From: an uncultured Alphaproteobacteria bacterium
GTDB lineage: Bacteria > Pseudomonadota > Alphaproteobacteria > Rhodobacterales > Rhodobacteraceae
Length of the DNA: 64,000 nucleotides
Assembly (NCBI GenBank): GCA_902556405.1
Contig: CACDWF010000002.1
Location: 1 to 64,000, forward strand
Reading direction: 5' to 3'
Shown: piece by piece, positions 53,379-60,243 of the stretch
Position numbering within the stretch: the first letter of the stretch is position 1
Layout: every line of letters begins with the position of its first letter
Notes under the pieces: model-generated
The model's database searches: none
Told to the model about the DNA's origin: nothing
Seen by the model: only the letters and a program-made list of their open reading frames with translations
Made by a program: the position numbers and the translations under genes

Positions 53379-53780
53379 TTAAGGGTACAGCTTTGATGAA
53401 TATGCCATTCCAAGTACAGCTGCTCCTGCTAGGGATTTTTTCTTCGAAGCAACAGCGTTCCATTCTTAGGTATGAGAGCCGTTAGGCGGGCATGGAGAAG
53501 AGTACCAAAATTGTCCTCTTTTTATTTTATTTCCACCTTCATATTTTGCCCAACCACCACCATGATTATAATTAGGAACGTTCAAATCAGTCATTTTAAA
53601 GTAAATCCATTTTGTACCCTTTGGCACATTCTTAAGTGTAAACTCTGGATTTTGCACGTTATTCGGGTTGCCAGTGGTGCACATCATAAGCCCAGCCCAG
53701 GTGAAATTAAATTGAAATTTGCCTGCATAAGATGGAGAGGTTAATAGGATAAAAGTTAGGACAATAAGGTATCTAAACAT
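53379..53780 (-). pseudogene. PEBP/YbhB-like secreted protein with a premature stop
   Basis: From the ATG at 53780 (GAGGA eight bases upstream) the frame has a signal peptide (MFRYLIVLTFILLTSPSYA) and the pattern of phosphatidylethanolamine-binding-like proteins: EFTLKNVPKGTKWIYFKMTD, NHGGGWAKYE, FWYSSPCPPNGSHT. Then comes TAA at 53468-53466, exactly where the family has Tyr. After it the same frame continues EWNAVASKKKSLAGAAVLGM and SSKLYP to a stop at 53379, as a normal C-terminus would. One nonsense change therefore truncates it; the ~105-residue product may be inactive. Confidence 0.7.
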
Positions 53781-53960
53781 ATTTACAATCCTCAATTTTT
53801 TTTGATACATAGAACGGTAGAGAAATATCCTAATGAATCAACCGATATATTTCAATTTTCTAATTATTTTAAAATACATTTAGAGAATTGAGGAAATGTT
53901 GGATAGCAAGTTAAAAAACTACTAATGCAGTCCGTCAAATGTCTGGACAATAAAGATTAA

Positions 53961-54152
53961 TTTTCTGCAGAAAAAAGACTTAATGATGCTCTGAATATCA
54001 CAAAAAAATTCAAATTAGCTGTTGTGAAGGACAACTTAAAATATCCAGATGAATCTCAAAAAAATCTCGGCTATAAAGTTATTGAAGGACGAAATTCTTC
54101 ACGAACAAAAATGCTTGAATTACAACGACTAGGACGCAAAAAAAACCGCTGA
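53961..54152 (+). pseudogene. Unidentified coding remnant
   Basis: An open stretch without a start codon: SAEKRLNDALNITKKFKLAV, then PDESQKNLGYKVIEGRNSSR and LQRLGRKKNR to TGA. Lysine-rich and protein-like but not recognised. The upstream in-frame stop (TAA at 53958-53960) shows that the 5' part is gone or shifted. Between 53811 and 53960 I see nothing. Confidence 0.3.
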
Positions 54153-54160
54153 GAATTTGA

Positions 54161-54220
54161 ATGAAAATAAGACATACAACAAAAGAAGCGATTCAAACTT
54201 ATTCAGCCACGGTCGAATAA
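54161..54220 (+). repeat. 60-bp micro-ORF repeat, copy 2
   Basis: Encodes MKIRHTTKEAIQTYSATVE and TAA, matching 52906-52965. It is followed at once by sequence shared with the 59450-59545 region and ending in promoter module A. Confidence 0.6.
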
Positions 54221-54245
54221 ATCGTTGATTTCATTGATTTTTTTC

Positions 54246-54300
54246 GACCCCACAGAGTGATAGGGTAAGTGTTTCTGTGGGTATGCGTTTCTGATATGAT
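54246..54300 (+). repeat. 55-nt promoter-like module, copy A
   Basis: One of three ungapped 55-nt copies (about 75-80% pairwise identity by hand count). Conserved pieces: GATAGGGTAA near the middle and TTTCTGATATGAT at the end. The end is an extended -10 (TG, one base, TATGAT). The next ATG lies six bases after the -10, so transcription would start at or next to the start codon. Confidence 0.75.
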
Positions 54301-54306
54301 TATTTT

Positions 54307-54426
54307 ATGACTAAAACCTTCACACTTATCTTTTTATTTGCATGGGCATTAATGATTATTGGATACCTTTTAGGTATATTAGAAGTTCCACCAACTATGC
54401 TTTTAGTCAACTTAATATTTGGGTAA
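54307..54426 (+). CDS. Small membrane protein (39 residues)
   Basis: A 39-residue frame: MTKTFTLIFLFAWALMIIGY then LLGILEVPPTMLLVNLIFG. It is one long hydrophobic hairpin. It follows promoter module A so closely that it could be read from a leaderless mRNA. Function unknown. A second small membrane protein starts 5 bases later. Confidence 0.5.
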   Translation: MTKTFTLIFLFAWALMIIGYLLGILEVPPTMLLVNLIFG

Positions 54427-54430
54427 AAAT

Positions 54431-54607
54431 ATGAAGAATGAACATATTAATTTAATAGGTTGGATACTTTTTATTATCTCAGCAATAGGTTTTAAAATTG
54501 CGAGTATTGGAAGTTTCTGGTCTATGGTTGGTAGTGTTTTTTTTACTTGCATGTTTGGTTTTTTTAATTCCTTTTTTTTGAAAAAATTAGTCCGATTTGC
54601 AATCTAA
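54431..54607 (+). CDS. Small membrane protein (58 residues)
   Basis: A 58-residue protein with two hydrophobic segments: NLIGWILFIISAIGFKIAS and FWSMVGSVFFTCMFGFFNSF, and a basic end. It is paired with the 39-residue protein just upstream, possibly one transcript. Function unknown. A hairpin follows (stem 54635-54645 with 54658-54671) but lacks a T run. Confidence 0.5.
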   Translation: MKNEHINLIGWILFIISAIGFKIASIGSFWSMVGSVFFTCMFGFFNSFFLKKLVRFAI

Positions 54608-54711
54608 CCTTATTCTGCTAATGTTTACACAGGACAGGTAGGAAACGAGATCAAGTCATTTTCCTTACCTGACCTCGTAAAACTTAATCTCATAACAATC
54701 AGTTCATAAAA

Positions 54712-55055
54712 TCAGTGTATTTTGAGAGGGCATTTTTTTTGTCTTTCCCACCATACCTCTGGATACTCTCTTCCTAACTTCTCATCTTTCAGTTTTTTCT
54801 TCTTCAAAATTGAATGAACATGATTACCTTTAAACTTATTACCACTTACAGATAGATAACCTTCCTTGTTTAAACATTCTGCGATTTGGTCATAGGTCTT
54901 CCTTTCTCCCTTTGGTCAGTGATTGTTTCATAGAGAAAGAATTGGAATTGTGAATACTGTTGAACATTAAAAGATAAACCGCGGTAGGTGATGGTAAAAT
55001 TGTATGTGAGGTCAGCAGAAGAACTTACTGCATCACACCGCACAAATGCTATAGT
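54712..55055 (-). pseudogene. Recombinase-like HTH protein, frameshifted
   Basis: The minus strand reads CDAVSSSADLTYNFTITYRG, then SFNVQQYSQFQFFLYETITD, and after a one-base shift near ERKTYDQIAECLNKEGYLSV, then KGNHVHSILKKKKLKDEKLG and EYPEVWWERQKKCPLKIH to TGA at 54712. The second half has the same helix layout as the direct-repeat protein at 51364 (IAKLLNAEG versus IAECLNKEG). It is a broken member of the same general family. The 5' limit is uncertain. Confidence 0.55.
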
Positions 55056-55091
55056 TGAATGATGGGGTTAGTGGGTTTTAGGAGATAATTA

Positions 55092-55427
55092 TTGAGTAGA
55101 AATATTGTAAAAATTCTAGATAAAGGGTTTTCCGATATCTCTGCTGGCGAGAAAATGCTGATTTCTTCGCCAGAAAAAATTTCAGAGTTTATTTTTACGA
55201 TACCCAGGGGTTCTTATTTAAGCATTAAAGAACTTAGGCGCGGACTAGCATTAAAAGCAGAAGCAGATAATACTCGTCCAGTAACAACTTGAATATTTCT
55301 GAGGATGGCAATTGAACAGCATAAAGATGACGTAAATTTCCCTAACTGGAGAGTTGTTGATGAAAAACACCCCATAGTGAAAAAGTTACACCTTTATGAA
55401 AATCAAATAAAAAAAGAGGAGAGTTGA
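55092..55427 (+). pseudogene. Small PVTT-motif (DNA-binding-like) protein interrupted by TGA
   Basis: Starts at TTG (TAGGAG seven bases upstream) and reads KILDKGFSDISAGEKMLISS, IPRGSYLSIKELRRGLALKA and TRPVTT, then TGA (55290-55292). The same frame continues IFLRMAIEQHKDDVNFPNWR and VVDEKHPIVKKLHLYENQIK to TGA at 55425. This layout matches a small bacterial family that has PVTTGIFLR at this point and resembles the DNA-binding fold of alkyltransferase-like proteins. A GGA to TGA change explains the break. Family naming is from memory and tentative. Confidence 0.6.
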
Positions 55428-55969
55428 TGAGGGAATACCGTGCTAAGAAAAACTCGCACAACCCCACAAATTGTTCACAGTTGAGTAAAGTATCAAAAAT
55501 ATTGAAAAAAGTTGTTTTGATTGGGTTTTTATTTACCTTTCCTGCGATTTTGAGTGCTCAGTATATTGATACCAAATGGATCGTCACAGGATATTTTGGG
55601 GAGTTGTGGTTTGCCGAGGAGGAAGACATTCTCGGCAAACACCAGGAATTTTACAAAGGATGGGCAGATGGTGTTTTCTATTCCTGTGATTACGCGGGGC
55701 AGTCTGCAACTTATAATACTCATAAAATTAAAGAATTCCTTGTGAACAAGGAATTTGAACTCGTCAATCAAGAGAAATCGTTTTCTAAAGTTTTTGAAGA
55801 AAGTGGTCTGCTAAATGAAAATACAGACGTCTTTGTTTATCGGATTACATGCAATGGAAAAAAAATTGCCGACAGGAAGGTGTTATATCCTTTCATAACA
55901 GTAGATGGTTCTGACAAGGCATTTTATGTCTATGAAGGAGCAATAATTATTTTAAAATTTGAAAAGTGA
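55427..55969 (+). CDS. Exported protein of unknown function
   Basis: A 180-residue protein from the ATG at 55427, which overlaps the TGA of the preceding broken gene (TGATG) and has AGAGGAG upstream. Residues 27-46 (KKVVLIGFLFTFPAILSAQY) look like a signal sequence with a long basic N-region. The rest is mixed alpha/beta with two cysteines (YSCDYAG and ITCNGK) that may pair. No family recognised. Confidence 0.55.
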   Translation: MREYRAKKNSHNPTNCSQLSKVSKILKKVVLIGFLFTFPAILSAQYIDTKWIVTGYFGELWFAEEEDILGKHQEFYKGWADGVFYSCDYAGQSATYNTHKIKEFLVNKEFELVNQEKSFSKVFEESGLLNENTDVFVYRITCNGKKIADRKVLYPFITVDGSDKAFYVYEGAIIILKFEK

Positions 55970-56165
55970 ATTATGTCTTCACACCGGTAGTCACTATTTC
56001 TCAAATCCAAAATTACTGATCAAAATAGTCTTATCGACTACCTCCATGCTGAAGTCTAACCACTCCTCTGCATATTATCTTTTCATCTTTTAGTCATTTT
56101 TTCTTTATCCACTGATTGTCTCAAAAGAGTATAGTCAAAAGGTTCAAATAAATGATACACATTTT

Positions 56166-56233
56166 ATGTCTCAATAGGGCTATTTCTAGACAAATGAGAC
56201 ATCATTCTATAGACTCAAGAAGTAAATGAGACA
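56166..56233 (+). promoter_or_regulatory. Triple TGAGACAT site upstream of the serine recombinase (operator or res-like)
   Basis: ATGTCTCA at 56166-56173 and TGAGACAT at 56195-56202 are exact inverted repeats 21 bases apart. A third copy, AAATGAGACA, lies at 56224-56233, just before the recombinase Shine-Dalgarno. Arrays of inverted half-sites next to a resolvase/invertase gene are typical of its own binding sites. Regular 29-32 base spacing supports this. The rest of 55970-56165 holds nothing I recognise. Confidence 0.55.
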
Positions 56234-56248
56234 CTTTTGGAGTATATA

Positions 56249-56788
56249 ATGAAATACGGATACGCAAGAGTTTCAACCTCCGACCAAGACCTAGAAATTC
56301 AAAAGAGCGCACTTCTATCCGCTGGGTGTGAAGTAGTTCGAGAAGAGAAAGTTTCTGGAACATCATTAAAAAGTCATTCAGAACTTACAACTCTTCTAGA
56401 GTTTTTAAGAACTGGTGACGAGTTAGTTGTTACTCGAATTGATAGACTTGCGAGATCAATGAGAGATCTCCAGAACATTGTTCACGATTTGACTGAAAAG
56501 GGAGTTCACCTCTCTGCAACAGAACAATCAGTCAATACGAATACACCAGAAGGAAAATATTTTCTGGATATGTTAGGAGTGTTTGCAGAGTTCGAGACTC
56601 GATTAAGACATGAACGACAGATGGAGGGTATCAAGAAAGCAAAAGAGAAAGGGGTTTACAAGGGAAGAAGACAGACTGTAGATGTAGCAAAGATCAAGGA
56701 ACTTGCATCAGAGGGTCTAATGAAGACAGAGATTGCAAAGAGACTTGGTGTCGGTAGAGCAACTGTTTATCGTGCATTAGGAGATTAG
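56249..56788 (+). CDS. Serine recombinase (resolvase/invertase family)
   Basis: A small serine recombinase of 179 residues. It begins MKYGYARVSTSDQDLEIQ, with the catalytic Ser at residue 9. ELVVTRIDRLARSMRDLQ carries the active-site arginines, and FAEFETRLRHERQMEGI is the E-helix. The C-terminal HTH reads GLMKTEIAKRLGVGRATVYR. The ATG has GGAG six bases upstream, so I chose it over the TTG at 56237. Promoter module B follows 15 bases after its stop. Confidence 0.92.
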   Translation: MKYGYARVSTSDQDLEIQKSALLSAGCEVVREEKVSGTSLKSHSELTTLLEFLRTGDELVVTRIDRLARSMRDLQNIVHDLTEKGVHLSATEQSVNTNTPEGKYFLDMLGVFAEFETRLRHERQMEGIKKAKEKGVYKGRRQTVDVAKIKELASEGLMKTEIAKRLGVGRATVYRALGD

Positions 56789-56803
56789 GTATGTATAAAA
56801 TAA

Positions 56804-56858
56804 GACCGTACAGACTGATAGGGCAAATATTTCTGTAGGGGTGCGTTTCTGATACAAT
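56804..56858 (+). repeat. 55-nt promoter-like module, copy B
   Basis: Second copy, ungapped with A and C. It has CTGATAGGGCAA in the middle and TTTCTGATACAAT at the end (extended -10 TGATACAAT). It lies between the recombinase gene and the next small gene, whose ATG is 28 bases beyond. Confidence 0.75.
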
Positions 56859-56885
56859 AAAATAATTTGGAGTTGGTAAAAACTA

Positions 56886-57212
56886 ATGACCAGGAATAAA
56901 TTTAGGTATTTTAAAAATCTTCTAAAATATGGAGATTGGACAATATTAGATACTTTTTTCCACGACGATTACCTTTATTTAAAGGATCATACACTTATAA
57001 ATCGAGACGATCATATTGAATTTATGAAAAAAGAGTTTGGCAAAAAGATCAATGTGATTGATCCTCAATTCTTGTATGAAGATGATCATATGATGACCTA
57101 TAGTTATAATATTGCTGCTAATGGAAAAAATTATAAAGTAATTCAGGTGCAAATGTACAAAGATGAAAAAATATGGAGAGAGATGAGCAATGCAGTGGAA
57201 ATAAAAAATTAG
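56886..57212 (+). CDS. Small NTF2-like protein, function unknown
   Basis: A 108-residue soluble protein. FKNLLKYGDWTILDTFFHDD and REEHIEFMKKEF-type spacing (here RDDHIEFMKKEFG) followed by beta strands (MMTYSYNIAANGKNYKVIQV) fit a reduced NTF2/SnoaL fold. Function unknown. It is expressed presumably from module B. Confidence 0.5.
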   Translation: MTRNKFRYFKNLLKYGDWTILDTFFHDDYLYLKDHTLINRDDHIEFMKKEFGKKINVIDPQFLYEDDHMMTYSYNIAANGKNYKVIQVQMYKDEKIWREMSNAVEIKN

Positions 57213-57233
57213 GTTAAAGGTTTATTTGAAGAA

Positions 57234-57538
57234 ATGTATATTCGAATGGTATCAATAGAATTCCCTTCGCAACAGAAGGCAGAAGCATTTGTCGCCATGA
57301 TGGAGACATCTTGGTTGGAAAAACTGGAAAATGAAACTCTTACTGTGGAGCAAACAGTTATGAAAACGGGAGAAGGAAAAATAGTAGGTTTGGGCGCTAC
57401 AACTCTGAGGAAGATTTTTTAAAGACCTCAAGAGAATTGAAAAAGATGTGGGATGATTTCATAAAATCTTTTGATGGACTGGTTGAATGGCATAGTGGAG
57501 AGGTTGTGATGCAATATAAAAGAGATATAAATTCTTAA
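57234..57538 (+). pseudogene. Small unknown protein, frameshifted
   Basis: Frame 1 from the ATG reads MYIRMVSIEFPSQQKAEAFV, then TVEQTVMKTGEGKIVG. A shift between about 57375 and 57392 moves to YNSEEDFLKTSRELKKMWDD, then SFDGLVEWHSGEVVMQYKRD to TAA at 57536. Read together this is one ~100-residue protein with a ferredoxin-like (dimeric alpha-beta barrel) pattern. Without the shift it ends at 57422. Confidence 0.5.
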
Positions 57539-57637
57539 TGATTTTAAACCCTCAAATATATTAACTAAAGTCTCATCAAACACCTTCAAACAAAAATCAG
57601 AACTACTAGTAAGAAAATAAATGTTAAGGAGCAAAAA

Positions 57638-58001
57638 TTGTCTAAAGTACTAATCCATATCCGTAGCGATGTTGAATTTAAAAATAAAGTAACACTGGGT
57701 TTAATGGTCGCCCTTGCTGCAGAAAAAAAAAGGTCATGATGTTACTCTTTTTCTAGCAGCAGATGGGGTGCATATCTTAAATTGCAAAAGTGCTGGTGAA
57801 ATAGTTGGTCAAGGCACTGGCGACTTACATGAACATCTTGAAAATTTAAAGAATACAAATGTTACTATATTTGTTTCGGGAATGTCTGCTAAGGCAAGAG
57901 GTTATGACGACTCGCTTCTTGATGGATATAAAGCAGAGTTTGCAATACCTGATAGATTAGTTGAAGAGTCAATAAAATCGGATAGCGTCCTCTGCTATTG
58001 A
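57638..58001 (+). pseudogene. DsrE-family protein with a +1 shift in an A9 run
   Basis: From the TTG at 57638 (AAGGAG six bases upstream) the translation is SKVLIHIRSDVEFKNKVTLG and LMVALAAEKK, the first strand and helix of a DsrE/F-like sulfur-relay protein. In the run of nine A at 57723-57731 the frame must move: with eight A it continues KGHDVTLFLAADGVHILNCK, then TNVTIFVSGMSAKARGYDDS to the stop at 58001. The conserved Cys is in SGM rather than the usual Cys position, so activity is doubtful. It is a pseudogene, a phase-variable tract or a sequencing error. Confidence 0.7.
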
Positions 58002-58017
58002 GAATATTAGAGAATAG

Positions 58018-58080
58018 TGAGATAGACGGCGGTAAGTTATGCTGAAACAGAAAAGAACATCTGCAGAAGATAACACCACT
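58018..58080 (-). pseudogene. Short remnant related to the HTH pseudogene at 54.7-55.1 kb
   Basis: The minus strand encodes LSSADVLFCFSITYRRLS, which lines up with SSADLTYNFTITYRGLS of the broken gene at 54712-55055. Nothing further of that gene is present. It is probably a leftover fragment of a repeated family. Confidence 0.3.
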
Positions 58081-58141
58081 CTATACCGTTGAATGAGTTT
58101 AACGGTGGAAATAACTTCCCCATATTTGATAGATTTAACCA

Positions 58142-58273
58142 ATGATAAAAAGAGCAAAAAGTTGTTTCGAGTTTAAGGAACTTAATGATGTTCTATATCG
58201 ATGTCGGTATGGTGGGGAGAAGACTTGGGTCTTCCTTTGTGAAAATTATTTAAGTCTCGTAAAAAAACATTAA
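58142..58273 (+). CDS. Possible very small protein (43 residues)
   Basis: MIKRAKSCFEFKELNDVLYR then GGEKTWVFLCENYLSLVKKH, followed by TAA, after which the frame stays protein-like (AVYQYGGTGKKK). Cys, Arg and Gly spacing (CRYGGEKTWVFLCENY) looks like a small zinc or knuckle motif. There is no Shine-Dalgarno. It may be a remnant. Between 58274 and 58438 I see nothing. Confidence 0.25.
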   Translation: MIKRAKSCFEFKELNDVLYRCRYGGEKTWVFLCENYLSLVKKH

Positions 58274-58438
58274 GCAGTCTACCAATATGGTGGCACTGGA
58301 AAGAAAAAAGAAAGAATTAGAAATTTTGTAATCTTTATTTAATTTGTTTGGGATATACTATTCATAGGATATCTTGCTGGTTGGATCGCTTCCCCCCAAC
58401 TCTCTTATGAATGAAGATATTTTTTGAAAGGTTGAAAA

Positions 58439-58603
58439 GTGGAGAAAGTAGACAGAGAAAAATTTATGCGTGAAACATGGAAACAATACAATGCAACAAA
58501 AGACATCGAGTTTTTAGCGAAAGCGTGCGAAGAGGCCCCTTTTTTTGGACAAAAAGAAATGGCATTTGAAATCGCTCGTATTTTGAGATCGGTAAAAAAA
58601 TAA
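58439..58603 (+). CDS. Small soluble protein (54 residues)
   Basis: GTG start with AAAGG seven bases upstream. EKVDREKFMRETWKQYNATK, then FLAKACEEAPFFGQKEMAFE and IARILRSVKK. Helical and charged, no family recognised. It precedes the cupin gene by 47 bases on the same strand. Confidence 0.4.
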   Translation: MEKVDREKFMRETWKQYNATKDIEFLAKACEEAPFFGQKEMAFEIARILRSVKK

Positions 58604-58650
58604 GAAAAATTTAGGACACTAGCAGTTGAGCAACTGAAGGGGAAAACAAA

Positions 58651-59079
58651 ATGGTGGATGATAAGGTGAGACTAGTAAAACCTGGGAAAACGTATTTTGG
58701 GGCGCAAGGTGTGGCGTACGGATCAGGTGCCTCAAGAAAAACGGTTGGATCAGAGAAAATTTGTATGAATATCTTACCTATGCCTTCTGGAGTTCATCCT
58801 GTGCCTCATGTTCATAGAAATATTGAAACAATAGCCTATTTACTTGAAGGGGAGTGCTCAGTGTTTCACGGAGAAAATTTAGAAAACGAGACTAAAGTTA
58901 AAAAAGGAGAACAAATATTTATTCCAGGCAATGTTCCTCATACGCCTTTTAATTTGAGTAATAAAGAGTGTATATGGATAGTTGTTCATTCGTCAGGTGA
59001 TGATCAGGATGAACTAATTCCCATGCCTGAGCTTGAAAATGTTCTTTCCAAAATAAAAAGGATTAATAATCAAAAATGA
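58651..59079 (+). CDS. Cupin-domain protein
   Basis: A single-domain cupin of 142 residues. Motif 1 is PHVHRNIETIAYLLEGECSV with two His and a Glu as metal ligands. Motif 2 is KKGEQIFIPGNVPHTPFN with the last His. Such proteins bind a divalent metal and act as dioxygenases, isomerases or sugar-binding sensors; the reaction is unknown. The stop overlaps the next start (ATGA). Confidence 0.85.
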   Translation: MVDDKVRLVKPGKTYFGAQGVAYGSGASRKTVGSEKICMNILPMPSGVHPVPHVHRNIETIAYLLEGECSVFHGENLENETKVKKGEQIFIPGNVPHTPFNLSNKECIWIVVHSSGDDQDELIPMPELENVLSKIKRINNQK

Positions 59080-59369
59080 AATGGATAATCGTATTTTATC
59101 AAATCATTATGGTGCTGCCAGAGGGAGAAATTATTTTTTCAGGATTAGATTTGGGAAATAAATTTATAAAAACTGAGTCAATTCCTTTGGATTCCTATGT
59201 ATCCCAAAATGAATGTGAGAAAAAATTGGTAAAATTTAAAGGAAAAAATAAATTTAGTGAAGTAGATACCTTTTATTCAAAAAGAGCAAAAATAGTTACA
59301 GATTATGAACCTTTGATTAATAACCAAAGAGTTATTGTAAATGCTTTCCAATGTCTTCAAATCAAATAA
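59076..59369 (+). CDS. Small protein of unknown function
   Basis: A 97-residue protein, translationally coupled to the cupin gene by an ATGA overlap. The N-terminus is hydrophobic (MKWIIVFYQIIMVLPEGEII), which could be a signal or anchor. SQNECEKKLVKF and VNAFQCLQIK have two cysteines that may pair. Not recognised. Confidence 0.5.
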   Translation: MKWIIVFYQIIMVLPEGEIIFSGLDLGNKFIKTESIPLDSYVSQNECEKKLVKFKGKNKFSEVDTFYSKRAKIVTDYEPLINNQRVIVNAFQCLQIK

Positions 59370-59490
59370 ATTTTGGCGTTAATTTAGGTATCTGAAAGAA
59401 AAAAAAAAGATTTATAAAGCAAACACTTTAATCCGTGCTTAGAAAGTAAACAGTCACCATAGAATAAATTAGTGATTTTATTGGTTTATT

Positions 59491-59545
59491 GAACGTACAA
59501 AGTGGTAGGGTAAATTTTAATGTAGGTATGTGTTTTTGATAAAAT
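59491..59545 (+). repeat. 55-nt promoter-like module, copy C
   Basis: Third copy. It has GGTAGGGTAA in the middle and TTTTTGATAAAAT at the end (extended -10 TGATAAAAT). Similarity to copy A extends ~40 bases further upstream, back to the micro-ORF repeat. The ATG of the hydrolase gene lies five bases after the -10, again consistent with leaderless transcription. Confidence 0.75.
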
Positions 59546-59550
59546 TAAAA

Positions 59551-60213
59551 ATGTTAAATTTATTTAAAAAGTGGTTAACGTCTTTAAAGCAAGACAATGA
59601 CAAGAAGTTTTCTGAGGACCTTTCTGTTATATGGATACATGGAGCAAACCAATCCGGACTATCATTCCAATACTTAAGATCTTTAACCCGATTTAAAAAC
59701 GAGCTAGTAGTCGAGTATGACACGTCAAATAAATTTTACAGTAATCTAGAAATGCTATCTAATGAAATTAATAGAGTTAGAGGTCCTTATTTTATTATCG
59801 GTCATAGTTTGGGAGGTTTATACGCTCTTCATTTAACTAGGCATGTGGAAATTGTGGGTGCAGTGAGCATTAGTACTCCTTTTGCAGGAAGTTGGACAGC
59901 AGATTGGGCAAGGTTTTTTGTGCCAACGTACCAATTGTTTAGAGAGGTTGGTAGAAGGTCTATTCCTATTAAAGAGTCAAAGGCTATAAATCTAAACGTG
60001 GATTGGACTCAGATAGTAAGTACAAAAGGTAATGTGCCTTATCATGGAGGTCAAAACGATGGGGTGTGTACAATAAAGAGTATGAAATCTAGAAAAGATA
60101 TGGAATTGATAGAGGTCCCCCATACCCACTTTGAAGTTATGTGCTCCGACGTAGTGGCAGAAATCATTTTGGATCGCTATCAAAAAATTGTAGAAAGCAG
60201 GTTAAAGAGATAA
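59551..60213 (+). CDS. Alpha/beta hydrolase (lipase-like)
   Basis: An alpha/beta-hydrolase of about 220 residues. HG after the first strand (VIWIHGANQSG) sets the oxyanion hole. The nucleophile elbow is GHSLGG with Ser86, and the late His lies in EVPHTHFEVM; Asp is probably in QNDGV. A long frame opens at GTG 59530, but that lies inside promoter module C, so I use the ATG at 59551. No signal peptide. It sits just before the Nmad3-type gene with 30 bases between. Substrate unknown. Confidence 0.75.
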   Translation: MLNLFKKWLTSLKQDNDKKFSEDLSVIWIHGANQSGLSFQYLRSLTRFKNELVVEYDTSNKFYSNLEMLSNEINRVRGPYFIIGHSLGGLYALHLTRHVEIVGAVSISTPFAGSWTADWARFFVPTYQLFREVGRRSIPIKESKAINLNVDWTQIVSTKGNVPYHGGQNDGVCTIKSMKSRKDMELIEVPHTHFEVMCSDVVAEIILDRYQKIVESRLKR

Positions 60214-60243
60214 GTCACATAGAAATCTTTTATTAATTTTTAA

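Noticed and set aside
55092-55427. Alternative genetic code (TGA as an amino acid)
   Set aside because: TGA ends several housekeeping genes here (rplN, secY, rpoC-linked frames use normal stops), so a single in-frame TGA in a decayed gene is better read as a nonsense mutation.
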